Assembly (NCBI RefSeq): GCF_016907815.1
Contig: NZ_JAFBCQ010000001.1
Span: 62,001-126,000, forward strand
Direction of reading: 5' to 3'
Source of the DNA: Microbacterium aurum
Lineage (GTDB): Bacteria; Actinomycetota; Actinomycetes; Actinomycetales; Microbacteriaceae
DNA length: 64,000 nucleotides
Shown here: piece by piece, positions 1 through 8,804 of the stretch
How the letters are laid out: every line of letters begins with the position of its first letter
How positions within the stretch are numbered: the first letter of the stretch is position 1
The notes under the pieces: generated by a model
Database searches by the model: none
What the model was told of the DNA's origin: nothing
What the model saw: the letters and a program-made list of their open reading frames with translations, nothing else
Program-made: the position numbers and the translations under genes

Positions 1-644
1 GGCAGATCCAGTGCCGTGATGATGGCCGTGGCGACGGATGCCGGGTCGATCCACCGGTCGGCGTCGTAGTCCGCGCCCTCCTGGGCGTGGACCTTCTCCT
101 GCATGGGCGTCGCGGTGCGGCCGGGGTAGACGGTCGTCACGCGCACGCCGTGGCGCGCCTCCTCGCCGCGCAGGGCGTCGGCGAGCGCTTTCAGGCCGTG
201 CTTCGACGCGGCGTACGCCGCCCAGTCGGGGTGGGCGGTGAGCCCCGCGCCGGAGTTGACGAACAGCACCTGGCCGCGCGCGGCGCGCACGCGCGGCAGC
301 AGCACGCGGGTGAGCTCGGCGGGGGCGACGAGGTTGACAGCGAGCTGGCTCGTCCAGGCCGTGACCGGCAGGTCGGCGACGGCGCCGAGCTCCACGATGC
401 CCGCCGCGTGGATGAGCGCGTCGACGGATGCCGGGACCCCGGCATCCTGAACTGCCTCGGCGATCGTCTCCGGACGGGCGAGGTCCGCGACGACGGGGAT
501 GCTGCCGGGGAACACTTCGGTCAGCTCCGTGGCGCGCGCGGCGTCGCGGGCCACGACGACGAGCTGGTCGCCGCGGGCGTGCAGCCGCTCGGCGACGATC
601 CGCCCGATACCCGAGCCGGCGCCGGTGATCACGTGCGTCGTCAT
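1..644 (-). CDS. SDR family NAD(P)-dependent oxidoreductase, 3' end outside window
   Basis: The translated protein begins MTTHVITGAGSGIG, which contains the TGxxxGIG dinucleotide-binding signature of classical short-chain dehydrogenases at residues 7-14. An NSGAG active-site serine region and a YAASK catalytic Tyr/Lys motif follow in the expected order. The ATG lies 121 bp before the end of the neighbouring SDR-like gene on the same strand. The reading frame stays open to base 1, so about 10-20 C-terminal residues are missing. The substrate cannot be inferred; soluble SDRs of this size reduce or oxidise small carbonyl or alcohol compounds in the cytoplasm. The family call is firm and the function is open. 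Confidence 0.85.
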   Translation of the reverse strand, partial: MTTHVITGAGSGIGRIVAERLHARGDQLVVVARDAARATELTEVFPGSIPVVADLARPETIAEAVQDAGVPASVDALIHAAGIVELGAVADLPVTAWTSQLAVNLVAPAELTRVLLPRVRAARGQVLFVNSGAGLTAHPDWAAYAASKHGLKALADALRGEEARHGVRVTTVYPGRTATPMQEKVHAQEGADYDADRWIDPASVATAIITALDL

Positions 645-662
645 GGCACCCATCCTCGCATC

Positions 663-688
663 GCCCCGCCCCGCCCCGCCCCGCCCGC
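663..688. repeat. short (GCCCC)n tandem repeat
   Basis: About five copies of the 5-bp unit GCCCC lie in the gap between two SDR-like genes, immediately 5' of the first one. No gene or regulator site is recognised here. It could be a slippage-prone promoter spacer, but that is speculation. Confidence 0.6.
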
Positions 689-764
689 CGACCCCAGCCC
701 CCCGTCGACCCCCCGAGCCCGCCCGCGGGGCGAGGACTAGATCCCGCCGACTAGCGCCCGCGGG

Positions 765-2270
765 TCACCACGCGCCGGGTCTGTAGTCCTTCAGGAACAC
801 ACCGAACAGGTCTTCGCCCGCTTCGCCGCGAACGATCGGGTCGTAGACGCGCGCGGCACCGTCGACGAGGTCGAGCGGCGCGTGGAAGCCCTCCTCCGCG
901 AGCCGGACCTTCGTGGGATGCGGGCGCTCGTCGGTGATCCAGCCGGTGTCGACGCTGGTCATGAGGATGCTGTCGGACTCGAACATCTCCCGCGCGCTCG
1001 TGCGGGTCAGCATGTTGACGGCCGCCTTGGCCATGTTGGTGTGCGGATGCCCCGGTCCCTTGTACCCGCGGTTGAACACGCCCTCCATCGCGCTGACGTT
1101 GACGATGTAGGTGCGGCGGGCGGGGCTTGCCGCGAGCGACGCGCGCAGCTTGGAGATCAGCAGGAACGGTGCCGTCGTGTTCGCCAGCTGCACCTCGAGC
1201 ATCTCCAGCGGGTCGACCTCGTCGACCGACTGCACCCACGAGTTGGTGTGGTGCAGGTCGGGGATGAGCCCGCCCGCGTCGATCGCGGTGCCGGCGGCGA
1301 GACGCTCTAGCGAGCTGGATCCGGCGGCCATCGCCTGCTCGGTGAGCTCGTCGGCGCGCGAGGCGGCCGCCGCGAGGATCGGATGGGCGGTGACCGAGCG
1401 CTCGAGGGCCTGCGGATGCTGGTCGTTGGTATGCCCGAAGGTCACGAGCTCGGGCAGCGGACCGTCCGGAAGGGGTGCCAACTCGGCATCCACCAGCGGC
1501 TGGTACGCCCCCGGCGAGCGCCGCACCGTCTGCGTCGCGTTGTTGATGAGGATGTCGAGGTGCCCGGCCGCGGCGACGTCGTCGGCGAGCCCGAGAACCT
1601 GGGCCGGGTCGCGCAGATCGATGCCGACGACCTTCAGCCGGTGCAGCCAGTCCGCCGCGTCGGGCAGGCTCGAGAAGCGCCGCACGGCGTCGCGCGGGAA
1701 CCGCGTCGTGATGGTGGTGTGCGCGCCGTCGCGCAGCAGCCGCAGCGCGATGTACATGCCGATCTTGGCGCGTCCGCCGGTGAGCAGGGCCCGCCGGCCG
1801 GTGAGGTCGGTGCGCGCGTCGCGCTTGGCGTGACTCATCGCCGCGCAGGCGGGGCAGAGCTGGTGGTAGAACGCGTCGACGAGCGTGTACGGCTGCTTGC
1901 AGATGTAGCAGGCGCGGGCCTTGCGGAGCGTCCCCGCCGTCGGCGCGGTGGTGGACGTGCTGATGGGGATGCCGCGGGTCTCGTCGTCGATCCGGTCCGG
2001 CGCCCCGGTGGCCGTCGCGGCGACCACGGCCCGGTCGGCAGCGGCCTCCTCTTCGCGCAGCTGCTTGCGGCGGGCGATCTTCGCGGCCTTGAACATCTTC
2101 GCGGTCGCCTGGCGGACGGCGATGAAGTCGGGATGGGTCTGGTCGACGGCATCCAACTGTGCGAGCACACGCAGCGTCACCTCGAGCTCCGCCGGATCGA
2201 TGCCGCTCGGACGGCGGTCGCCGGCAGGGTCGACGGGGGTCGCGGGGGCGGTCGGGGGCGTCTCGGGCAC
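765..2270 (-). CDS. zinc-ribbon plus SDR-fold protein
   Basis: 501 residues starting at GTG, about twice the length of a classical SDR. The N-terminal ~115 residues are a charged helical region. Cys121, Cys124, Cys139 and Cys142 form a CxxC...CxxC zinc-ribbon-like knuckle. The rest is a Rossmann SDR domain with TGGRAKIG as the nucleotide loop (about 160-167), NNAT in strand 4 and an NVSAMEG serine segment. The usual YxxxK is read as TNMAK, so the lysine is kept but the tyrosine position is threonine. Similar long SDR-like proteins exist in actinobacteria, but I know no assigned reaction. It may be non-catalytic or use another proton donor. Confidence 0.8.
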   Translation of the reverse strand: MPETPPTAPATPVDPAGDRRPSGIDPAELEVTLRVLAQLDAVDQTHPDFIAVRQATAKMFKAAKIARRKQLREEEAAADRAVVAATATGAPDRIDDETRGIPISTSTTAPTAGTLRKARACYICKQPYTLVDAFYHQLCPACAAMSHAKRDARTDLTGRRALLTGGRAKIGMYIALRLLRDGAHTTITTRFPRDAVRRFSSLPDAADWLHRLKVVGIDLRDPAQVLGLADDVAAAGHLDILINNATQTVRRSPGAYQPLVDAELAPLPDGPLPELVTFGHTNDQHPQALERSVTAHPILAAAASRADELTEQAMAAGSSSLERLAAGTAIDAGGLIPDLHHTNSWVQSVDEVDPLEMLEVQLANTTAPFLLISKLRASLAASPARRTYIVNVSAMEGVFNRGYKGPGHPHTNMAKAAVNMLTRTSAREMFESDSILMTSVDTGWITDERPHPTKVRLAEEGFHAPLDLVDGAARVYDPIVRGEAGEDLFGVFLKDYRPGAW

Positions 2271-2323
2271 ACGAGATTCTATTCGCCGCGGCTGGGGAAC
2301 TCCCCGCCTGCTACCGTGCCAGC

Positions 2324-2719
2324 GTGACCATCACCCGCCGCATCCACGTCTCGGCCGCCGTCATCGTCGATGCGGATGACCGGCTGCTGCTCGTGCGCAA
2401 GGCCGGCACGACCTCGTTCATGCAGCCCGGCGGCAAGCCCGAGGCCGGCGAGACGCCCGCCGAGACCCTGAGCCGCGAACTCGCCGAGGAGCTGGGCCTG
2501 GTGGTGGATGCCGCCGCGCTCGCGCCCCTCGGCCGATTCGAGGCGGCCGCGGCCAACGAGCCCGGATTCGTCGTGGTCGCCGACGTCTTCGCCGTCGACA
2601 TCGGTGGGCAGCGGCCCGCCGCGGCTGCGGAGATCGCCGAGCTGCGGTGGGTGTCGCGCGCCGAGGCTCACACTCTGGAGGTCGCGCCGCTGGCGCGCGA
2701 GAACTTCCTGCCGGCCTGA
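2324..2719 (+). CDS. Nudix hydrolase
   Basis: 131 residues from GTG. The start is chosen because the MutT-like first strand (TITRRIHVSAAVIVD) begins right after it and the divergent SDR gene starts only 53 bp away. A complete Nudix box is visible at about residues 36-58: G-x5-E, then RELAEELGL, giving the REUxEExGU metal-binding helix. Nudix enzymes hydrolyse nucleoside diphosphates linked to another moiety with Mg2+. The target of this one is not predictable; house-cleaning of oxidised or damaged nucleotides is the usual role. It converges on the YaeQ gene with an 18-bp gap. Confidence 0.9.
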   Translation: MTITRRIHVSAAVIVDADDRLLLVRKAGTTSFMQPGGKPEAGETPAETLSRELAEELGLVVDAAALAPLGRFEAAAANEPGFVVVADVFAVDIGGQRPAAAAEIAELRWVSRAEAHTLEVAPLARENFLPA

Positions 2720-2737
2720 CGCGCGGGCGCCGCGGCG

Positions 2738-3277
2738 CTACGCCAGCGGGTGGTCGTGCACGGCCGAGCTGAGGCTCGTGCCGTTGAGGTCGAGGTACAG
2801 CTGACCCTCGGTCACCGACAGCGTCAGGGTGTTGCGCCGCGCGACGGCGGCGGCCGCGGCATCCACGAATCCGGCGTCGAACGTGCGCAGCACGATCTCG
2901 TCGGCGCGGTGGATCTTCTTGCCCGCCCACAGCGGCAGGAGCTTCGCGGGGTCGCGGTGGCTGTAGATCACGGTGCGGTCCGCGAGCTTGCTGCCGCGGT
3001 GCAGCCGGTCGGCATCCGGCGCGCCCACCTCGATCCACGCCGTGATCGCCCCGGTCGCGTCGCGCACCAGAACCGCGGGCTCGTCGGTCGCCGAGATCCC
3101 CTCCGTGAACGCGATCCCCTCGGCGTGCTCGAGGCAGTAGGCGAGCAGGCGCGTCACCATGAAGGCGTCGGTCTCGGACGGATGCCGGGCCATGCGCAGT
3201 GACAGATCCTCGTACACCCCGCGGTCGAGGTCCGCGAGCTGCACGTCGAAGGTGTGGATCACTGCGCCTGCGGCCAT
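2738..3277 (-). CDS. YaeQ family protein
   Basis: 179 residues starting MAAGAVIHTFDVQLADLDRG, the typical opening of YaeQ proteins (PD-(D/E)xK-like fold). The length matches the family (~180 aa). The conserved segments RMARHPSE, LLAYCLEH and FTEGIS lie in order in the first half. YaeQ has a restriction-endonuclease-like fold, but its cellular role is not settled; E. coli YaeQ was once linked to RfaH-related expression. It stands alone between a Nudix gene and a divergent sensor kinase, with 61 bp between the two starts, so it may share a bidirectional promoter. Confidence 0.88.
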   Translation of the reverse strand: MAAGAVIHTFDVQLADLDRGVYEDLSLRMARHPSETDAFMVTRLLAYCLEHAEGIAFTEGISATDEPAVLVRDATGAITAWIEVGAPDADRLHRGSKLADRTVIYSHRDPAKLLPLWAGKKIHRADEIVLRTFDAGFVDAAAAAVARRNTLTLSVTEGQLYLDLNGTSLSSAVHDHPLA

Positions 3278-3338
3278 CCCTCGAGCCTACGTGCCCGCCC
3301 CGATATCCTGTTGCGGCAGCCACCTGGGGAGGACACAC

Positions 3339-4517
3339 GTGCAGACGGTCGAGGACAGGGCGCGGGTCGAGGCCATCGCCGATTACGGGATCGTCGGCGC
3401 GCCCGTCGAGCCCAGCCTGGTGTCTCTGGCCCAGCTTGCGGCGACGCTGTGCCAGGTGCCCACCGCGGTGGTCAACATCATCGACGACCGCGCGCAGCAT
3501 CAGGTCGCGGCCGTCGGGTTCGACGCCGGGGTGTGCGGGCGCGAGGACTCGATGTGCGCCGTCGTGCTGCAGGATGCCCGTCACGTGCTCGTTCCCGATG
3601 CGCAGCGGGACCGCCGCTTCACCGACAACCCCTTCGTCACCGGCGAGCTGGGACGCGTCCGCTTCTACGCCTCGAGCCCTCTGATCACCCCGGCGGGAAT
3701 CTCCATCGGCACCCTGTGCGTGTTCGATGAGGCGACGGGGTCGCTCACCGCGGAGCAGAGCGCGGCGCTCGATCTGCTCGCGCATCAGGCGGTCGAGGTG
3801 CTGGAATTGCGCCGGCTGACGCAGGAACTGGAGCGCTCGAACGGCGAGCTGGCCCACTTCGCGGGACAGGTCAGCCACGATCTGCGCAATCCGCTGACCG
3901 CTCTCGTCGGCCACCTCGACCTCGCCGCCGAGGCCGCCGCATCCGGCGCGCTGCCGCGCATCGCCCGTGCCGTCGACCAGGCCGAAGCCGCCGCCACGCG
4001 GATGGAGGGGATGATCACCGACCTGCTCGCCTACGCCCGTGCGGGCGGCGCGCAGCCGCGCCGCGATCGCTCGTCCCTGCGAGAGATCGTCGCGACCGCC
4101 CTCGACGACCTCTCGGCGGCCATCGCCGCCGCCGAGGCCTCGGTGACGGCGACGATCGCGGAGGAGACCGACACGGTCGTCGGCGACCCGATGCTCTTGA
4201 GCCTGCTGGTGCAGAACCTGGTCGCCAACGCGGTGAAGTTCGCGCTCGCCACCGGCATCCGCCCACTCGTCGAGATCACCGCCGTCCGCACCGAGCAGGG
4301 CTGGAGCCTCACGGTCGACGACAACGGTCCCGGGGTACCCGCGGATCAGCGCGACCGCGTGTTCGGTGCGATGGAGCGCGGCGACGAGCGCGACGTGCCG
4401 GGACTCGGTCTGGGACTGGCGACCTGCCGCCGCATCGTGCAGATCCACGGCGGGCGCATCGCGATCGACGACTCCCCGCTGGGCGGCGCGCGCCTGCGGG
4501 TCACGTTGCGCGACTGA
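3339..4517 (+). CDS. GAF-domain sensor histidine kinase
   Basis: 392 residues. GTG is chosen as start because a GGGGAGG ribosome-binding site sits 6-7 bp upstream. Residues ~20-150 form a GAF-type sensor (CVFDEATG near its end). A coiled linker (~151-172) follows, then a HisKA phosphoacceptor helix with His180 in SHDLRNP. The ATPase domain has NLVANAVKF (N box), DNGPGVP (G1) and GLGLGLATCRRIV (G2). No membrane segment is seen, so the kinase should be cytoplasmic and sense a soluble cue. No response regulator is adjacent, making it an orphan kinase here. Confidence 0.92.
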   Translation: MQTVEDRARVEAIADYGIVGAPVEPSLVSLAQLAATLCQVPTAVVNIIDDRAQHQVAAVGFDAGVCGREDSMCAVVLQDARHVLVPDAQRDRRFTDNPFVTGELGRVRFYASSPLITPAGISIGTLCVFDEATGSLTAEQSAALDLLAHQAVEVLELRRLTQELERSNGELAHFAGQVSHDLRNPLTALVGHLDLAAEAAASGALPRIARAVDQAEAAATRMEGMITDLLAYARAGGAQPRRDRSSLREIVATALDDLSAAIAAAEASVTATIAEETDTVVGDPMLLSLLVQNLVANAVKFALATGIRPLVEITAVRTEQGWSLTVDDNGPGVPADQRDRVFGAMERGDERDVPGLGLGLATCRRIVQIHGGRIAIDDSPLGGARLRVTLRD

Positions 4518-4560
4518 GCCGGCACCCGGCACCGCGCGCGCCCCGCGCGCCGAACGCGCG

Positions 4561-5181
4561 CTACGGCGCGGCGGGGCGATCGAGTCCGTCGAGGGCGACA
4601 CGCAGCACGTCGTCGGCGAGGCGGTCGGGGTCGACCGCGCCGCCGGGGCGATACCACTCGGTGAGGGAGTTGACCATGCCGAATACGAGCCGCGTCGCGA
4701 CGGCGGCGTCGATGTCGTCGGCGAGCGCGCCCTCGCGCTGCGCGTCGCGGACGATCGCCGTCACCCGCTGATCGAACGCGCGCCGCCGCTCGAGGGCGGA
4801 CCTCTCGGCGTCGCTGTTGCCCCGCACTCGCAGCAGCAGCGTCACCTCGGGGAGCCGCTCGGTCAGCACGCGCACGGCGCCGCGCACGACGTGGCGCAGC
4901 CGGTCGATCGCGGCGTCCTGCGTCGCGAGGGCCTCGGCGAGCGCACCCTCCAGGGCACCCAGCGCGTCGTCGAGGGCGCTCTGCAGAATCGCCTCCTTCG
5001 AGGCGACGTGGTGGTACAGGGCCGACTTCGTCAGGCCCAGCCGGGCGGCGAGGTCGGCGACCGAGGTCGCGTCGTAGCCCTGCTCGTTGAACAGCTGCAC
5101 CGCGATGCGCACCACCTGCTCACGGTCGTACCCCGGCCGGCCGCGGCGCGGCGGCGGGGAGTCGAGGTCGGGTGTCGCCAT
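4561..5181 (-). CDS. TetR family regulator, probable PaaR of the phenylacetate cluster
   Basis: 206 residues from ATG. The TetR HTH is at about residues 20-65 (VADLAARLGLTKSALYHHVASKEAIL), followed by an all-helical ligand-binding domain. The gene is divergent from paaZ and 162 bp from it. That gap holds a 12-bp perfect palindrome whose longer context recurs before paaA, so this protein is very probably the repressor of the paa operons. The known actinobacterial precedent is PaaR-type TetR repressors released by phenylacetyl-CoA. The effector identity here is inferred from context. Confidence 0.85.
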   Translation of the reverse strand: MATPDLDSPPPRRGRPGYDREQVVRIAVQLFNEQGYDATSVADLAARLGLTKSALYHHVASKEAILQSALDDALGALEGALAEALATQDAAIDRLRHVVRGAVRVLTERLPEVTLLLRVRGNSDAERSALERRRAFDQRVTAIVRDAQREGALADDIDAAVATRLVFGMVNSLTEWYRPGGAVDPDRLADDVLRVALDGLDRPAAP

Positions 5182-5288
5182 GCCTCCACCTTCCCAGAAC
5201 TGACGACCCGACGGCCTGACGACCCGACGGCGATCACGGTGCGCGGGCGCCGGACGCGCATTGCCGGCATCCCGTCCCTCTGTCATTA

Positions 5289-5310
5289 TTACTGAACGAT
5301 CGTTCTGCAA
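5289..5310. promoter_or_regulatory. candidate TetR/PaaR operator upstream of paaZ
   Basis: A 22-bp site centred on the perfect palindrome GAACGATCGTTC. It lies 34 bp before the paaZ ATG, in the divergent regR-paaZ gap. 19 of its 22 bases match the site upstream of paaA, which argues for one repressor controlling both promoters. Confidence 0.75.
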
Positions 5311-5343
5311 TGCAAGGGCGCGCAGCGCTCGGAGAGGACGCCG

Positions 5344-7407
5344 ATGTCCGAGATCCCCACGGTGGCCAGTTTCGTGCGCGAGGGGTGGTGGACTCCGGCG
5401 CCGGATGCCGAGACCACCACGATCCGCGACGCAGCGACGGGCGAGGAGATCTGGCGGGTCGGCACCGCGGGGCTCGATCTCGCCGGCGCCGTCGCGCACG
5501 CACGGACCGTCGGGCAGGAGAGCCTCGGCGCGCTCACCTTTCACCAGCGCGCCCTGCTGCTCAAGCAGTTCGCCCTCGCCCTGCAAGACCGCAAGGACGA
5601 GCTCTACGCGCTGTCCGCGTGCGCCGGCGCGACGGCGCGCGATTGCGCGACCGACGTCGACGGCGGCATCGGTGTGCTGTTCACCTATGCCTCGAAGGGC
5701 CGGCGCGAACTGCCGAACGCGCGGGTGGTCGTCGACGGCCCCGCCGAGCCGCTGTCGAAGGACGGCTCCTTCCTCGGGCGGCACGTGTACACGCGGCTGC
5801 CCGGGGTCGCCGTGCAGATCAACGCGTTCAACTTCCCGGTGTGGGGTGCGCTCGAGAAGCTCGCGCCCGCGTTCCTCGCCGGCGTGCCGACGATCGTGAA
5901 GCCGGCCACCCCCACGGCGTATCTGGCGGCGACGTGGGTGCGCATCCTCGTCGACGCCGGCCTCGTGCCCGCCGGCACGCTGCAGCTGGTGAGCGGTCCG
6001 GTTCCCGACCTGTTCGAGCTGCTCGGCCTCGGCGATCTCGTGGCGTTCACCGGCAGCGCCGACACCGCCGCGCGCCTGCGCGCCCGAGCGCGACCGGGCG
6101 TGCGCTTCACGACCGAGACCGACTCGATCAACGCGTCGGTGCTGGGCCCGGATGCCGTCGCCGGCACTCCCGAGTTCGACGCGTACGTGCGGCAGCTCTT
6201 CGTCGAGCTGACGACCAAGGCCGGCCAGAAGTGCACCGCGATCCGCCGGGCGATCGTCCCGGAGGGCGCCGCCGACGCCGTCGTCGACGCGCTGCGCGCG
6301 ATGATCGCGGCGCGCACCGTGCTGGGCGACCCGCGCGCCGAGGGGGTCACGATGGGCCCGCTGGTCTCGCTGATGCAGCGCGACGAGGTGCGCCGACAGG
6401 TCGCGCGGCTGCAGGAGGGCGGCGGCCGCATCGTGCTCGGCTCGCTCGACGCACCGGAGGTCCGCCGCACCGACGGCAGCACCGGCGCCGCGCCGGACGG
6501 GGCGTTCCTGGCGCCGCTGCTGTTGCGGTTCCGCCCCGAAGACGCGGGGCAGGATGCCGCCGTGCACACCGTCGAGGCCTTCGGCCCGGTCGCGGGCCTG
6601 CTCACCTACCGCACGGTCGATGAGGCGGCGGACCTCGTCGCGCGCGGCGGCGGGTCGCTCGTCACGAGCGTCGCGACGGCCGATCCCGAGGTGGCGACGC
6701 GGCTGCTCGACCGGATCGGGGCGTACAACGGCCGCATCCTGTTCCTCGACCGCGATGACGCGCGCACCTCGACCGGCCACGGCGCTCCCGTTCCGCACCT
6801 GGTCCACGGCGGCCCCGGCCGGGCCGGCGGCGGCGAGGAGCTCGGCGGCATCCGCGCGGTGCTGCACCACATGCAGCGCACGGCCGTGCAGGGTTCCCCG
6901 CGCATGCTCACCGCGCTGACCGGGGTCTGGCATGCCGGTGCACCGGCGCAGGCGGGCGGCATCCACCCCTTCCGCAAGACCCTCGCCGACCTGCGGCTGG
7001 GCGACCGGATCGACTCCGCCGAGCGCGAGGTCACCCTCGCCGACATCGAGACGTTCGCCCGCTTCACCGGCGACACGTTCTACGCCCACATGGACGAGAC
7101 GGCCGCCGCCGCCAACCCGTTCTTCCCGGGCCGGGTCGCGCACGGATACCTGCTGGTCTCGTTCGCCGCGGGGCTGTTCGTGGATCCCGATCCCGGTCCG
7201 GTGCTCGCCAACTACGGCCTCGAGAACCTGCGGTTCGTCACGCCGGTGTCGCCGGGCGACCGCATCCGCGTCGCCCTCACGGCGAAGCAGATCACGCCGC
7301 GCGAGACCGATGAGTACGGCGAGGTGCGATGGGATGCCGTCATCCACAACGACCGCGACGAGGTGGTCGCGAGCTACGACGTGCTCACGCTCGTCGCGAA
7401 GGAGTGA
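5344..7407 (+). CDS. paaZ: bifunctional oxepin-CoA hydrolase / semialdehyde dehydrogenase PaaZ
   Basis: 687 residues, the usual PaaZ length. The N-terminal aldehyde dehydrogenase domain (~1-520) carries Glu258 in TTETDS and the nucleophile Cys297 in GQKCTA. The C-terminal MaoC-type hydratase domain (~535-687) has Asp577 and His582 in the FTGDTFYAHMD motif, with the same 5-residue spacing as the E. coli catalytic pair. PaaZ opens the oxepin-CoA ring and oxidises the resulting 3-oxo-5,6-dehydrosuberyl-CoA semialdehyde. A GGAGAGG site precedes the ATG. It leads the paa genes, separated from paaA by a 78-bp gap with its own operator. Confidence 0.96.
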   Translation: MSEIPTVASFVREGWWTPAPDAETTTIRDAATGEEIWRVGTAGLDLAGAVAHARTVGQESLGALTFHQRALLLKQFALALQDRKDELYALSACAGATARDCATDVDGGIGVLFTYASKGRRELPNARVVVDGPAEPLSKDGSFLGRHVYTRLPGVAVQINAFNFPVWGALEKLAPAFLAGVPTIVKPATPTAYLAATWVRILVDAGLVPAGTLQLVSGPVPDLFELLGLGDLVAFTGSADTAARLRARARPGVRFTTETDSINASVLGPDAVAGTPEFDAYVRQLFVELTTKAGQKCTAIRRAIVPEGAADAVVDALRAMIAARTVLGDPRAEGVTMGPLVSLMQRDEVRRQVARLQEGGGRIVLGSLDAPEVRRTDGSTGAAPDGAFLAPLLLRFRPEDAGQDAAVHTVEAFGPVAGLLTYRTVDEAADLVARGGGSLVTSVATADPEVATRLLDRIGAYNGRILFLDRDDARTSTGHGAPVPHLVHGGPGRAGGGEELGGIRAVLHHMQRTAVQGSPRMLTALTGVWHAGAPAQAGGIHPFRKTLADLRLGDRIDSAEREVTLADIETFARFTGDTFYAHMDETAAAANPFFPGRVAHGYLLVSFAAGLFVDPDPGPVLANYGLENLRFVTPVSPGDRIRVALTAKQITPRETDEYGEVRWDAVIHNDRDEVVASYDVLTLVAKE

Positions 7408-7451
7408 GCGTCACCGACCCGATTGCGCCGCTCCTCCACGAGATCTACACT

Positions 7452-7473
7452 TTACTGAACGAACGGTCTGTAA
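7452..7473. promoter_or_regulatory. candidate TetR/PaaR operator upstream of paaA
   Basis: This 22-bp site begins TTACTGAACGA and ends GGTCTGTAA. It matches 19 of 22 bases with the site before paaZ. It lies 12 bp upstream of the paaA ATG, partly where a promoter or early leader would be, so the epoxidase genes probably have separate repressor control from paaZ. Confidence 0.72.
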
Positions 7474-7485
7474 AAGGAGTCGACG

Positions 7486-8502
7486 ATGACGACGGCGGAC
7501 ACCGCGTTGCGCGACGAGCGCCAGGACGAGTTCGACGCCCTCATCGCGGCCGACCAGCGCATCGAGCCGCGGGACTGGATGCCCGAGGCGTACCGGCGCA
7601 CCCTCATCCGCCAGATCTCGCAGCACGCGCACTCCGAGATCATCGGCATGCAGCCCGAGGGCAGCTGGATCACCCGGGCACCGAGCCTCAAGCGCAAGGC
7701 GATCCTCATGGCCAAGGTGCAGGACGAAGCGGGCCACGGCCTGTACCTGTACTCCGCGGCGCAGACTCTCGGCATCACGCGCGACGAGATGACGGCGCAG
7801 CTCATCGACGGACGGGCGAAGTACTCGTCGATCTTCACCTACCCCACGCCGACCTGGGCCGACATGGGCGCGATCGGCTGGCTCGTCGACGGCGCGGCGA
7901 TCTGCAATCAGGTGCCGCTGTGCCGCGCCTCGTACGGCCCGTACGGTCGCGCCATGGTCCGCATCTGCAAGGAGGAGTCGTTCCATCAGCGCCAGGGTTT
8001 CGAGATCCTGCTCACGCTGATGCGCGGCACCGACGCGCAGCGCGAGATGGCGCAGGATGCCGTGGACCGCTGGTACTGGCCGTCGCTCCAGATGTTCGGT
8101 CCGCCCGATGAGGCCTCGCCGAACTCCGCGCAGTCGATGGCGTGGAAGATCAAGCGGTTCAGTAACGACGAGCTGCGCCAGCGCTTCATCGGCATGCTCG
8201 TGCCGCAGGCGGAGGTCCTCGGCGTGCGGCTGCCCGATCCCGAGCTGCGCTGGGACGACGCCGCCGGGCGCTGGCACACCGGCGAGATCGACTGGGACGC
8301 GTTCGCCGAGGTGCTCGCCGGCCGCGGACCGTTGAACGCCGAACGCCTCCGGCATCGCCGCGAGGCGCACGAGGACGGCGCGTGGGTGCGCGAGGCCGCC
8401 GCGGCCTATGCCGCCAAGAAACGGGCCGAGCAGACCGCCACGACGACCCCCGAGCACGACCCCGCGTCCGACCCCCTGCCGCGAGAGGCGGTGGCGTCAT
8501 GA
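7486..8502 (+). CDS. paaA: phenylacetyl-CoA 1,2-epoxidase catalytic subunit PaaA
   Basis: 338 residues. AAAAGGAG precedes the ATG. The ferritin-like diiron ligands are recognisable as QDEAGHG and KEESFHQRQ, the two ExxH-type motifs of bacterial multicomponent monooxygenases. PaaA is the oxygen-activating subunit that epoxidises the ring of phenylacetyl-CoA, working with PaaB, PaaC and the reductase PaaE. The C-terminal ~30 residues are a disordered Thr/Ala/Pro tail. It overlaps paaB by an ATGA, implying translational coupling. Confidence 0.97.
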   Translation: MTTADTALRDERQDEFDALIAADQRIEPRDWMPEAYRRTLIRQISQHAHSEIIGMQPEGSWITRAPSLKRKAILMAKVQDEAGHGLYLYSAAQTLGITRDEMTAQLIDGRAKYSSIFTYPTPTWADMGAIGWLVDGAAICNQVPLCRASYGPYGRAMVRICKEESFHQRQGFEILLTLMRGTDAQREMAQDAVDRWYWPSLQMFGPPDEASPNSAQSMAWKIKRFSNDELRQRFIGMLVPQAEVLGVRLPDPELRWDDAAGRWHTGEIDWDAFAEVLAGRGPLNAERLRHRREAHEDGAWVREAAAAYAAKKRAEQTATTTPEHDPASDPLPREAVAS

Positions 8503-8804
8503 CCACTCCCGGCGGGTCCCCGGCCGAGCCGTGGCCGCTGTGGGAGGTGTTCGTCCGCGCGAGCCGCGGGCTCAGCCACGTGCACGTCGGCTCGCTGCAC
8601 GCTCCCGACGCCGACCTCGCCGTCCGCAACGCCCGCGACCTCTACACGCGCCGGGGCGAGGGCGTGTCGATCTGGGTTGTGCCGTCGGATGCCGTGACGA
8701 CGAGCGACCCCGCCGCCAAGGGCGCGTACTTCGAGTCCCCCGCCGGCAAGAACTACCGTCACGCGGTGTACTACACCGCATCCGAGGGGGTGCCGCACCT
8801 GTGA
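8499..8804 (+). CDS. paaB: phenylacetyl-CoA epoxidase subunit PaaB
   Basis: 101 residues, the expected size. The motif [20 protein letters not shown] and later NARDLYTRR are PaaB hallmarks. The protein is small, with no catalytic metal, and bridges PaaAC pairs in the epoxidase complex. The ATG overlaps the paaA stop and its own stop overlaps the paaC GTG (GTGA), so A-B-C are read as one coupled unit. Confidence 0.96.
   Translation: MTTPGGSPAEPWPLWEVFVRASRGLSHVHVGSLHAPDADLAVRNARDLYTRRGEGVSIWVVPSDAVTTSDPAAKGAYFESPAGKNYRHAVYYTASEGVPHL

Noticed and set aside
663..688. CRISPR-like or protein-binding repeat
   Set aside because: It is a simple 5-bp GC run without spacers or symmetry.
2418..4601. 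Very long minus-strand frame of 727 codons
   Set aside because: It is the antisense shadow of the Nudix gene and the sensor kinase in GC-rich DNA; its sequence is Arg/Gly/His-rich and unlike any protein.
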